Below are positions 47,120 through 56,745 of a DNA stretch of 64,000 nt, piece by piece (position 1 is the stretch's first letter; each line of letters starts with the position of its first letter). The notes beneath the pieces are model-generated. The model was not told the DNA's origin. It worked only from the letters and a program-made list of their open reading frames with translations, and searched no databases. Origin of the DNA: Balamuthia mandrillaris (taxonomy: Eukaryota; Discosea; Longamoebia; Balamuthiidae); assembly GCA_031835245.1 (NCBI GenBank), contig JAVKOQ010000169.1, forward strand, positions 51,001 through 115,000, in the 5' to 3' direction. Made by a program: the position numbers and the translations under genes.

Positions 47120-47472
47120 AATAAAATAAAATAAACCAACAAAAAAAAATAGTTCAATAAAACATGAAAAGATACATTACATCGCAACTTGTGGAGCTGA
47201 TAGAGTTCTTTCCAGCTGTGAACGTCATGGGGAAGGGAGGAGTAGCCCTCCTCCACGCCACGCGTTTGAAGCACCGTTTGCCAGAAGTAATCCCGGCGTA
47301 ACACCTCCAAGAACTGTTTGCAAACCAAATGGCAGTGGAAGAGGTCCTTGTTGTTGTCATTATTTCCGCTGTTGTTGTCGGTATTAACAGCAACCAACCA
47401 GACCAACGTGTTCAACTGCAGCTCGTCCGGCAGCTCCAAGAACGGGAACGAGGGATGCTCCGCTTCGTCCAT
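46876..47472 (-). pseudogene. F-box/SPRY paralogue A, lacking the last three exons
   Basis: The first two exons (47472-47181, 47001-46876) match paralogues B and C: an F-box (FPFLELPDELQLNTLVWL...LVCKQFLEVL) and the start of the SPRY half (ALCLDDRNLTVTVACED, FRVYASRDWHTG). After the donor at 46875 there is only a purine microsatellite and unrelated sequence; no counterpart of the HYWEV, GWSIIPYTG or RLDYW exons is seen before the next gene. It is therefore a 3'-truncated copy, either dead or encoding an F-box protein with a shortened substrate domain. It is the outermost (leftmost) member of the tandem array. Confidence 0.75.
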
Positions 47473-47623
47473 TGTTTGCCCGCTTTATTTTTGTGCTATA
47501 GCACGGGATATATTAGGTTGATAGGCAGGGTATTATGTATGGAGCGTTGTTTGAATTTCATTGGGCAGGGAAATCATAATCTGAGATTATCTTGACCAAT
47601 GGAAAATCAATAACGGTTTAATA

Positions 47624-48046
47624 TTATTTTAATTTTTGTTTTTTAACGCTGCCGCCCGGCATTTTGGCGTTGAAGTTGAAGGTCGCTTTTTCCCCTTTTT
47701 TCATGAGGCTGATGGCAGCACGGTAAGGCCCGTTGTGCTTGATGCTCTCTGCTTGCAACCCGGTCAAGTATTCTCCATTCCTCCAATAATCCAGCCTTCC
47801 TGTTTGTTCATATGCATTTGTTGTTGGTCATAGGAGGCTGGTTAAAGAAAAGAGCAAAACAAAAACACAACAGAAAAAAAAACCATTATCAATGTCCAAA
47901 CAGATGCCAAGCACCTCTCCATCGCTGAGGAAACGAAAGCGAGGAGGAGAGGGTGCAGAATCTTGTCCTCTGTTGCCTTTTATCTGACCGGTATAAGGGA
48001 TTATGCTCCACCCTTTTGTGTGGATGTTCAGAGGAGACCCAAAGAG

Positions 48047-48104
<58 letters not shown>

Positions 48105-48268
48105 TAAGGGAAGAAGGAAAAGAAACCAGGGTTGGAGGAATAGCCAATAATGCCAGAGTAAGTGTTGCAAGCGGAGGCTGGAAGCACTCCCACAAACGTC
48201 TGATTTTTCAAACAGTCGAAATGGACCTCCCAATAGTGCTTGCCTTTGTATTTGTTTGTCTTACAACA

Positions 48269-48357
<89 letters not shown>

Positions 48358-49044
48358 AACGACAAGAAACGACAAGAAACGACAAGAAACGACAAGAAAC
48401 GACAAGAAAGAAACATTATTCGAAGCAAACCAGAGTGCCAAGAACGAGAAGCATAGGCGCGTATATGGTAGTAGTGCTGTCCGAGTATTGCCTCGCTTCC
48501 TGTTAGGTCCCTTTCGTTCAGAACTGTAACGCTTTGCTTTCGGTTGTCTATACAAAGCAATTCATCACTGCCTGGCGCTGCCTCCAAATGGTTGACTAAA
48601 CAAACAACGGGAAGAAAAAAGCCCTAAGAAAGAAGGAAAGGAAGCAGGAGACATAAAGAAGAAAACTACAAGCAAGAAACGACAAGAAAGAAAGCAACAA
48701 GAAAGAAAAGACAAGAAAGAAAGGAAGGGAGGGACAATACATTGCAACTGATAGAGCTCCTTCCAACTGCGAACGTCCTCCGGAAGAGAGTAACAACTCG
48801 CCTCTCCAACCAGACCGCTGGTCTGAAGGACTCTCTGCCAGAAGTAGTCGTTTTGTAACAGCTGCGAGAAGTGTTTGCAAACCAAATGACAGTGGAAGAG
48901 GTCATTTCTCCCGCTGTTGTCCGCGCGGCCGGTGTTGTCATTGTTGGCCACCACCAAAGGAGCCAACCAGACCAACGCGTTAAGCTGCAGCTCGGCTGGC
49001 AGCGCCAAGAACGGGAAGTGGTGCTCTTGTTTCTCTTCGTTCAT
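47624..49044 (-). CDS. F-box/SPRY-domain protein, paralogue B
   Basis: A likely SCF ubiquitin-ligase substrate receptor. Five exons: 49044-48741, 48595-48431, 48243-48127, 48012-47884 and 47799-47624, 296 residues in phase. The N-terminal F-box is FPFLALPAELQLNALVWLAP...FHCHLVCKHFSQLL. The SPRY/B30.2 half carries YYHIRAYASRSWHSG, KHYWEVHFDCLKNQTFVGVL, IIGYSSNPG, GWSIIPYTGQIKG, GEVLGICLDIDNG and RLDYWRNGEYLTGL, ending AAISLMKKGEKATFNFNAKM. The GICLDID and YWRNG motifs are typical SPRY cores. The target is unknown. Introns hold a (GAAA)n run (48270-48357) and a (GA)n run (48050-48095). It is closest to paralogue C. Confidence 0.88.
48270..48415 (-). repeat. Intronic (GAAA)n and ACAAGAAACG microsatellite
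   Basis: About 22 GAAA units followed by five ACAAGAAACG decamers (plus-strand reading), all inside intron 2 of F-box/SPRY paralogue B. Paralogues A and C have different purine repeats in the same intron. Confidence 0.9.
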
Positions 49045-49268
49045 TTCGTGTATAAAACTTATCTATAATAGGTTGAAACGTGGCGCTTATTGTGAGCCCA
49101 AGAGCATCGGTACTTCAACGCCCATACAAGAAGAGAAACAACGTCTTCACTCGACATCATTGTTAAAAAAATAGTGTTATCCGGTTCTCTTTATATTTCT
49201 TGTTTTCTTGTTCTATTGTTTTTCTTCTTGGTATCGTTCTTCTTCTTCTTCTTTTAGGCGTTCTCTTT

Positions 49269-50907
49269 TTAATCAAATAAACCACGTCCATCTTCAAAGG
49301 AGGATGGTTCTTCTTCTTCTTCTTCTGTTGGTTGTGCGGCCCTTCTTGGGGGAGTGTCAGTTGTTGGCATTCTGGCATAGAAGTTGAATGTGGCTTTCTC
49401 GCCTTGTTTCATGAGAGAAACAGCAGCACGATAAGGCCCATTTTGTTTGATGCTCTCTTTCTGTATACCGGTCAAGTATACACCATTGTACCAATAATCC
49501 AGCCTCCCTGTTTGTTTTCAACAGGTTATTTTTTCAATAGTTGCTTTACATGTAATGAATAAGTAAAAAACTACCTTCATCGATATCCAAGCAAATGCCA
49601 ATGACGTTGCCATCTTTGAACCATTGAAAGTGAGATGGGGGAGGATGTCTATCACTTCCACAGTTGCCTTTGATCTCGCCCGTGTAGGGAATTATGCTCC
49701 ATCCTAAAGTGTGTCACAAATGAGCATCAATGTGAAGTCAGAATGGTATGCTATAGGGCAAAACGTGCGACAAGAAAGAAACAAAAATAAGTGTTGAGCA
49801 AAAGAGAGGCAACGAGTACCAGGTTCTGATGAGTGGCCGATAATCCCGTTGTGGGTGTTGCAGGCTTTACTTGGAAGCACTCCTGCAAAGACCTGCGTGT
49901 CCACATGGTCCATCATTACCTCCCAATAGTGTCTTCCTGTTTTGCAGCCCGTTTATCAACAAAAAACATACAAAGAACATACATTAAAGCATGAAGAAGA
50001 AGAAAGAAGAAAGAAGAAAGAAGAAAGAAGAAAGAAGAAGAAGAAGAAGAAGAAGAAGAAGAAGAAGAAGAAGAAGAACAAGAACAAGAACAAGAAGAAG
50101 AACAAGAACAAGAACAAGAAGAAGAACAAGAACAAGAACAAGAACAAGAACAAGAACAAGAACAAGAACAAGAACAAGAACAAGAACAAGAACAAGAACA
50201 AGAACAAGAACAAGAACAAGAACAAGAACAAGAAAAAAAAAGGACAAGGACAAGGACAAGAACAAGAACAAGAAGAACAAGAAGAACAAGAAGCAGAAGC
50301 AGAAGAGGAAGAACAAGAAGAACAAGAACAAGAACAGATAAGAAACAAATAGAGCCAAACCGGACCAGAATACCAATCACAGGAGGCATAGACACGCGTA
50401 TGATAGCTGTGTGTTCCGGTTATTGTCACGCTCCTCCGTCGGTTGTCAATGCGGAGATACTTCTCACTGCCAGCTGCCGCTTCCAAATGAATAACTAACA
50501 GAGAGCAAAAAAAGAAGAAATAAGAAGAAGAAAGAACAAGAAGAGAGAAGAACAAGAACAACAAGAAGAGGATAAACAGAAGGAGCGAAAGCAAAACAGC
50601 GGTAATTACACTGTAATTGATAAAGCTGCTTCCAGCTGTGAACGTCATGGGGAAGGGAGGAGCAGCCTTCCTCCACCACGCTGCTCGTTTGAAGCACCAT
50701 CTGCCAGAAGCGTTCCTGTTGTAACACCTCCAAGAACTGTTTGCAAACCAAATGGCAATGGAAGAGGTCCTTGCCGCTATTTTCAAGAGCACCGTTGTTG
50801 TTCTGGTTGGCCACCAAGGGAGCCAACCAGACCAAGGTATTCAGCTGTAGCTCGCTCGGCAGCGCCAAGAACGGGAAGTGGTTCAGTGTTTGCCCCGCTT
50901 CCTCCAT
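49269..50907 (-). CDS. F-box/SPRY-domain protein, paralogue C
   Basis: Same architecture and intron positions as paralogue B. Exons 50907-50610, 50494-50366, 49936-49820, 49703-49575 and 49507-49269, 303 residues in phase. F-box: FPFLALPSELQLNTLVWLAP...FHCHLVCKQFLEVL. SPRY half: SYHTRVYASCDWYSG, RHYWEVMMDHVDTQVFAGVL, IIGHSSEPG, GWSIIPYTGEIKG, GNVIGICLDIDEG, RLDYWYNGVYLTGI and AAVSLMKQGEKATFNFYARM. It has a unique acidic tail (EEEEEEPSSFEDGRGLFD). Intron 2 contains about 300 bp of GAA and AAGAAC repeats. It is the last intact gene before the AT-rich repeat island. Confidence 0.88.
49990..50345 (-). repeat. Intronic (GAA)n / (AAGAAC)n repeat in paralogue C
   Basis: Runs of GAAAGAA, then GAA, then about 20 AAGAAC hexamers, then mixed units (plus-strand reading), filling intron 2. 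It is open in all frames as Lys/Asn or, on the other strand, Leu/Phe repeats; these are not genes. Confidence 0.9.
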
Positions 50908-51552
50908 TTTGCTTTGTACACTTTTCTTTTACAACGTTTTTCAATGATTGAAATAAAAGGCAATGCAAACTTCACTAACATTCACAAAATAATTCCATGT
51001 TATTTGGCTTCATTGTGTACATCAACCTCCATTAGCACATCAACCAATACATTACCTGTCATTGCAACTATTATCTCCTTTTCAACTTTTCTTTGATGCC
51101 CACCCTTTTGTTCTCTCAATAGTTGTCACTTCATCCTTCCAGCTTCCATTTGAAACCAACTTAAATAAATTGACTTTATTTAAACAAGCTAGTGTCTATT
51201 AAGACTAATAATAGCCTTTTAAGTGTTAAGTATTAACCCAGTATGATACCACATTAAATAATATTTGTTTCTCTTTTTCTTTCTTCTCCTTTTGGTTGTT
51301 GAGAATTACTCCCAATATATTAACTCTATCATTCCTTTTCCTTCATTTTCTTCTTATTAACATCTATGACATAGACCAATTATCTGCTACTACATTGCTA
51401 GCTTTTATTCTGTTGCTTCATTTTTTCTTTTAGTTAGTTATGTTAAACTACTTTTCCATAATACCTATTTCTATCTCCATCATCCTTTCATTGTTCATTC
51501 CCTTTAATATGGTACTTGGAAGCAATATCAAAGATTAACTTTAGTTATCCTC

Positions 51553-51812
51553 TGTTGGCAATTGCCAATATAATCAACTCTTTTCTCAACTCTCTTTTTC
51601 TTTTTTCTCTTCAACCCTTTTCTACCAACATCCAATATCATCTCTTCAATCAATCTTGTTGACACTAAAGATCACCTTTGATGTTTTTGTTCATTCCCTT
51701 TAAAGTTTCTTCAACCTTAGAAACTAACTTGAGAATTATAGCTTTACTGACTAAGCTCAATCTTTGGCTCTTAATGTGCCCTTTCTCACTATTAATTGGC
51801 TCCTTTTTTATT
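51553..51812 (+). repeat. Repeat family R5, copy 1 (CpG-poor)
   Basis: Aligns with 52983-53236 through TGTTGGCAATTGCCAA, ATAATCAACTCTTTTCTC, CATCTCTTCAATCAATCTTG and TTGACACTAAAGATCA. Nearly all CpGs of copy 2 are TpG or CpA here. The copy starts at a TGTTGG hairpin. Similarity becomes weak past about 51812. Confidence 0.7.
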
Positions 51813-52581
51813 TTCTTCTTTTGAAGTATACAATGCATTTACACAATTCTTTATTAACTAACCTTTAATAGAATGAAAGAAAGAAATATATAGACAAGGA
51901 GAGATAGGAATAGGTATTACGGAAGAGTGGTGTAATAGTCTTTTGTCACATTGCTAAGCTTCCTCCTGTTATTTTGTTGCTTCCTTCTTTTTTCTTTTAG
52001 TTAGTTAGTTTTGTTTTGGTTTATATCAAATAAGTAAGCTGTAAGTGTTGGTTAAATCATCAATACATATCTCAAGACCTCATGGCTTCCTTCTTTCCTA
52101 TTTCTCTTTTCCCTTTCTCTTGATGTACTTTAAAGTAATGATGATCATTGGAAATCCTCTCTTATTGTCTTTCTTTCTTTCTTCTAGAATATTCTCCTCT
52201 TTGATTATTTGTTTTTTTCTTTTGTTAAGTTGTTATATAAGTTGTTATAAGAGGAAAAAGAAGAAACAACAAGAAGAGGTCGTATTTAAACTTACAGAAA
52301 GATATATAAATGAATAAAGCATAAATGAGAAAAAAGAAAAATCAAAACTATTGAGAAAAAATAATGGAGAGATGTCCAAGATATCAATTAAGATCTCCAA
52401 AAATATTTGAGACCATACTAGATGCCTGTGCCACTGATAGCTTCAATCATAAATATCTCTTTTAAGTCTCTAAGGCGCTATCACAAAAAAGTGCCTTTTT
52501 TTTACAGTAGACTACACTCAGGAAGAGGGAAAAGAGAGAAGGGAAAGAAAAAAGACTTGAGAGTAAGTATTCTGTAGGAAA

Positions 52582-52615
52582 AGTCTTGAGATAAGTGTTA
52601 ATGATTTTACCAACA
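52582..52615 (+). repeat. Short repeat R4, copy 1
   Basis: About 34 bp (AGTCTTGAGATAAGTGTTA...GATTTTACCAACA) nearly identical to 60106-60139, with one visible mismatch. Both end in an imperfect TGTTA...CCAACA pair. Confidence 0.7.
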
Positions 52616-52746
52616 TCCTATCTTTAGAATGCAGTTCTGTTTGAATACTATATGGAGAGACTAATGACTAGAGTTCCATCATCAGCTACACTTTGATTTT
52701 GTTTGGATAGAAAATAAGCTATTAGTATATTTTATAGAAGTACTGG

Positions 52747-52960
52747 GTGCCTTACCAACAAGTTTGCATTGATAAAGGAATGATAAGAGGAAAAGGAAGA
52801 AAAAAAGGAGTACATGTCTTTGTCAAAGGCCAACCAAATCCTAACAAGATGAAGATGTACATTTTAGCAGATAAGATAACATATATTTATGACATTTGGA
52901 CATTCCATGACACCGAGCATGTACAGGTGAGCATCATTAGTGTGAAATTTCGATTACAAT
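52747..52960 (+). mobile_element. piggyBac-like transposase fragment
   Basis: An open stretch reads CIDKGMIRGKGRKKG, VKGQPNPNKMKMYILADKIT and YIYDIWTFHD. This resembles the piggyBac DDE-domain block with consensus IDE-M-FKGR...KP-K-G-K...D-GY-YDF from memory. Only about 60 residues are recognisable; both flanks lose similarity, and R5 copy 2 starts immediately downstream at 52983. No terminal inverted repeats or TTAA duplication could be assigned. Confidence 0.5.
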
Positions 52961-52982
52961 TATTTTTTGTTAAGCAGGAATG

Positions 52983-53236
52983 TGTTGGTAACTGCCAACA
53001 TAACCAACTCTTTTCTCGTCGTTCTTCCTTCTTTCTTTCTCTTCAGTCTTTTCTGCCGACAACAAACGTCACCTCTTCGATCAATCTTGTCGACACTGAA
53101 GATCAACTCGTTGTTTCCAGTCTTTTCCCCTGAAGTTTCATCAAGCTCAGAAATTGAGAATTGGCAATTTCGCTGACGAACCCTTGATCTCTGGCCCTTA
53201 AGGTTCCCTTCCTAACTATAAACTGGTTCTTCTTTC
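52983..53236 (+). repeat. Repeat family R5, copy 2 (CpG-retaining)
   Basis: Counterpart of 51553-51812. It starts at the hairpin TGTTGG...CCAACA and keeps CpGs such as TTCTCGTCGTTC, CTTCGATC and TTGTCGACACTG where copy 1 has the transition products. Length about 254 bp. Confidence 0.7.
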
Positions 53237-53818
53237 ATTTTCTTCACTCGGGGTTGCAGTTCACAAACAGAGGACAAACACACACACAATCACACACTTA
53301 TCTTTTCTCTTTCATGCATTAAATTACATTAGGCTCTTGTCACTCTGTTGTTTCTTTTCTTGGTTCTATTCTCTTTGTCTAACAAATGCTTGGTGGTGTC
53401 GCTGGCGACATGGTTTTGTATGGGTTTCCCTGCTAAATTGAACAGTCCTGGTTGTTCAACTTTTTTGTCGACATAATGTTGATGGTGTTGTAAAATAAGA
53501 ATGGGAATGATGGCGGAGACAAAGTAAGTATGAGACCCGAACTTAATTTACTGAAAGTGAAGAGTACAAGTGATAGTAAAGTATCTTGTGTTTTGTTGTA
53601 AGTTGTTCCAGAGGAAAAAGAAGAAGAAGCAAGGAGAGGCAGTATTTAAGCTAGAACAATTATCCAAAAAAGAAGAACAGAGAATATCAGCATAAAAGGG
53701 CAGAGAGAGAAAACAACAAGAAAGGAGAAGTTCAAGAAAGGAGAAGTTGGACACCAAGAGGTTTCCTCAGGTCGACAGGCATGAGGGAGAGGTCGACAAG
53801 AAGAGAAGAGGGGCTATT

Positions 53819-54045
53819 ATTGTTGGAGTTTTCCAACAATGGGGAATAACCCTGCGGATCAAGAAAGGGACGGCACGTAAGTGACTCTGGGTTTATTCAC
53901 ATGAAAAAGGGGTGTGGACCAAAGTGTGTGCTTGAATGTGTCGCCAGGAAAAAGGGAAAATAAAAAGGGGTAAAAGAATTTGGAGTATCCAGGGAGAGTG
54001 TCAACAGGAAGTCATAATGACGCGAATTGTTGGTTTTCCAACAAT
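53819..54045 (+). repeat. Repeat R1, copy a; LTR-like unit bounded by two TTGTTGG hairpins
   Basis: About 227 bp that begins and ends with hairpins of 8-9-bp arms (ATTGTTGGA/TCCAACAAT on the left, ATTGTTGG/CCAACAAT on the right). Its body aligns with 61325-61536 (GGGTTTATTCACATGAAAAA, ATCCAGGGAGAGTGT and more). The TG...CA ends recall a solo LTR, but no internal region is attached, so it is treated as a fossil LTR-like repeat. Confidence 0.65.
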
Positions 54046-54349
54046 AAGAAGGGGAAACAATGCGGATGGCTGACAAGAAAGAGTACTTCTGTCTGTATCG
54101 CCAAAAGCAACGGGCTCAAAAGAAACGACAAAGGGAGAAGAAGGAACAAGAGGAACAGCAGCAACAAGAAGAAGCCAGGAGAAACTTGAAAGAAGGCAAG
54201 CACAACAAGTCGCATCAAAATGGTGTCGCTGAGCAGCTTCTTCTGCAAGTATATGCTTCTTTTCACTCTCGCCCTTGCCCTTGCCCTCACTCTTGCTGGA
54301 GGACCTGCAACAGCACTGTAGAGAGTTGGAAGGAAAGCTACAGAAAAGA

Positions 54350-54437
54350 AAAAATACAATTATTCAACAACAGGTATCACAAGCTAACTTATAGAGTATG
54401 CCTTTGGTGATTCTTGTTGTTGAATAATTGTATTTTT
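54350..54437. repeat. Long perfect hairpin
   Basis: Arms of about 22 bp (plus strand, left arm AAATACAATTATTCAACAAC at about 54351-54372, right arm its reverse complement at about 54414-54436) separated by a loop of about 41 nt. It lies inside the decayed DDE-like element. Confidence 0.85.
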
Positions 54438-55349
54438 AATTTAGCAAACAATTGAGGAGCTCAGCCAGCAACTAGAAAAGCAACGTGAGAGAGAAGGAAA
54501 GGAAGAAAAAGAAAGAGAACCACTACTTCAGCTCATCAACTGGTTGATTGAGCTTTGTAAGTCAATGAACCAAAACAATCCTTTACAACAGTAGTTGGTG
54601 GCTGTGTTGACACAAGACTGGCAGAAAGAAGAAGTCTATTCAAGATTGAGAATAAGTCGAGCAATGCTTCAGAGAGGAAGAAGAGACCTTGTACTGAAAA
54701 GACCCATTTGGCAGATTGTTCAAAGGACACCAAATATTCTGTAACCCAGGCGCCGGGCAGCAACAAAGCAGCAATTCTGGGCAATAGTGAATGACATTGC
54801 CCCTTGTCTATCAGGTCAAAACTATCACGTCTATGTTGGAACTAGAAGAGGGTTCTATTTAGCTTATACAAGAGAACACAGAGAATGAGGACTTATTAGT
54901 GAACCATTGTCATATGGAGAGGTGATGTACCATCTTTTGGCCTGATGAAGAGGAAGAAGTTAAGAAGAAGCTGCATACCTTGTATGATTTCATTGGAAGA
55001 GAAAGGCAAAATGGTGTCACAAGTACAGATGCTATGAAGAGCTTGCTGCAAAAAAAGAAGTGAATGACCTGGAGGAAGAGGAAAAAAAGGAATGGCCAAA
55101 GCTAGAAGATCATCATTGCTTGCAGTATGCGCAGTGTTCGTATTACCTAAAGGTACATACAACTTAGTTGCTTTGTATCTTAGAAAAAAAACCTTACTTT
55201 ACCTGAAAAGACCAAACATCAGCTGGCACAAGGTGAGGCTCTTATTCTTCAAGACTTCAGACAACTCAAGACTGAAGCAGGGGGCTTTTAATAAGACCTA
55301 ATCATCGTGTGATTTGAGAGAGAAGCAGATGGTCAACTGAAGAGCCATT

Positions 55350-55618
55350 TGTTAGAAAGGGTAAATAACACGAATGGACAGGGCCAAAACGTATTATTCA
55401 AGGAGGGAACAAGGGAACAAAGGGTGTCAAGAGGGAAAGGTGTGGTGTGAACGAAACAAAACTAACTAACTAAAAGAAAGAGAGAAGGAAGCAATGGAAT
55501 AAAAGGAAGAAGCCTAGCGATGTGGCAGCAGGTGATTCGTCCATTTCACAGATGTCAACAGAGAGGAAAGGAAAGGAAAGGGGCAACGGAACTAATATGT
55601 TGAGAGTAATTCTCAACA
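55350..55618 (+). repeat. Repeat R2, copy a; LTR-like unit
   Basis: About 269 bp, beginning TGTTAGAAAGGGTAAATAACA-like (a short inverted pair) and ending in a hairpin with 8-bp arms TGTTGAGA/TCTCAACA. Its body aligns with 61083-61322 (GGGCCAAAACGTATTATTCA, AAACAAAACTAACTAACTAA, AGGAAGAAGCCTAG). It appears to interrupt the DDE-like element. Confidence 0.65.
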
Positions 55619-56492
55619 CATTATCAACACTTCTTAACAGATGAGAAAACAGAAAGAAGTGAAGAAGGAAAGAAGACAAAAAAACAGTACACAGCAGACC
55701 TTAACTTTGTGGCAGGCATGTGGGAGACGCTCTTAGAGTCAACATGGAAAGACTTCAAAAAGCTCATCGTTTTTTTGGATGGGTGTGGCCGGCAATTTAA
55801 GTGCACAAAACACATGGCATGGATGCGGTCAGTTGCCTGTGACAGAAACCTTCCTGTGGATTACAATTTTTTTGCTTCAAACCACAGTTACAACCAGTGC
55901 AATGTTATTGGTGCTCAGGCACAACATACCTTAGTTTGTTAGGAACTGGACCAAGGCAGTAAGGGCAAAGATGCAAGGCTTAAAGTTCCACAAGACATAG
56001 CAGCAGTCATTTCTACCACAAAAGGTCATAAAGGCTCTATTGTCCCTACACCAAAGAAGATAGACAAAGTTACCATGTGGCAAGGCCTCAAAGATTGGCA
56101 CCGAATTGAATACCAACTAGATGGCACACTTCATGTTTGGCATGCTTCCACAGATACGGTCCTACGAGTTACCTTGAAGTTCATTGACCACAAAAGCTTC
56201 GTTTTTACGACAGGCGCAGACAGTAGGAAGAGGCACAAGGAGGCCAAAAAGCAACCACCTCCTTCTCCTGTTATTTGGGAGTAACTTTTTTTCTTTTTTT
56301 TTTCCCCTTTGTCTACAATAATTGACATCAGCACTCATGATCAATCAAAAACTTGCAGACAGAACACCTGCAATTGCTCTGTGTCATGGAACACAATCAA
56401 AAACTGAGAAAATTGTAATATACTTTGTTGACACACCTTGAAGTGGCTATTGTGTCACTATGCTTATATTACAGCTGACTGTCGACAAAGGA

Positions 56493-56745
56493 GTTGTCAT
56501 ATGGCATGATCTCAGTTTGATAGATAAAATAATGGTAACAAGTTAATCAACAGAATCTCTAAGTATTGCATTACCCAAGGAGGAGGGAAAATGGGGAAAA
56601 AGGAGAGAATAACAGAAACTGTACACATGAAGCAGTCTAATAAGTACAAACCAAGAACCACCCCAATCTTATCTCTCCTTTGTGAACGTTGTGAGAAAGA
56701 GAGGGATTGGCACAACCCAAGGCCAGGTTGTGACATTGGTACAAG
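56493..56745 (+). repeat. Repeat family R3, copy a
   Basis: Shares TGATCTCAGTTTGAT, AATCTCTAAGTATTG, CATTACCCAAGGAGGAGGG, AAAAAGGAGAGAATAACAGA and ACACATGAAGCAG with copies b (61540-61765, same strand) and c (62207-62402, opposite strand). Confidence 0.75.

Larger units (their letters stand above)
54060..56290 (+). mobile_element. Decayed unclassified DNA transposon with DDE-like domain
   Basis: Interrupted coding stretches on the plus strand appear to belong to one element. First comes a basic, Gln/Glu-rich coiled region (54060-54540). Then come AIVNDIAPCLSGQNYHVYVG (about 54780), a Lys/Glu-rich helix with LEDHHCLQYAQCSYYLK (about 55105) and, after the R2 repeat, LNFVAGMWETLLESTWKDF with LIVFLDGCGRQFKC and VDYNFFASNHSYNQCN (55695-55900). 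The DGCGRQFK...FFASNH pattern resembles the SDGGPKHFK...FFASYHGH block of poorly classified DDE-like elements in protist and invertebrate genomes, from memory. No intact frame remains, and the ends are unknown. Confidence 0.45.

Noticed and set aside
48261-48410. Regular short repeats that could suggest a CRISPR-like array
   Set aside because: They are simple GAAA and ACAAGAAACG microsatellites without spacers, inside a eukaryotic intron.
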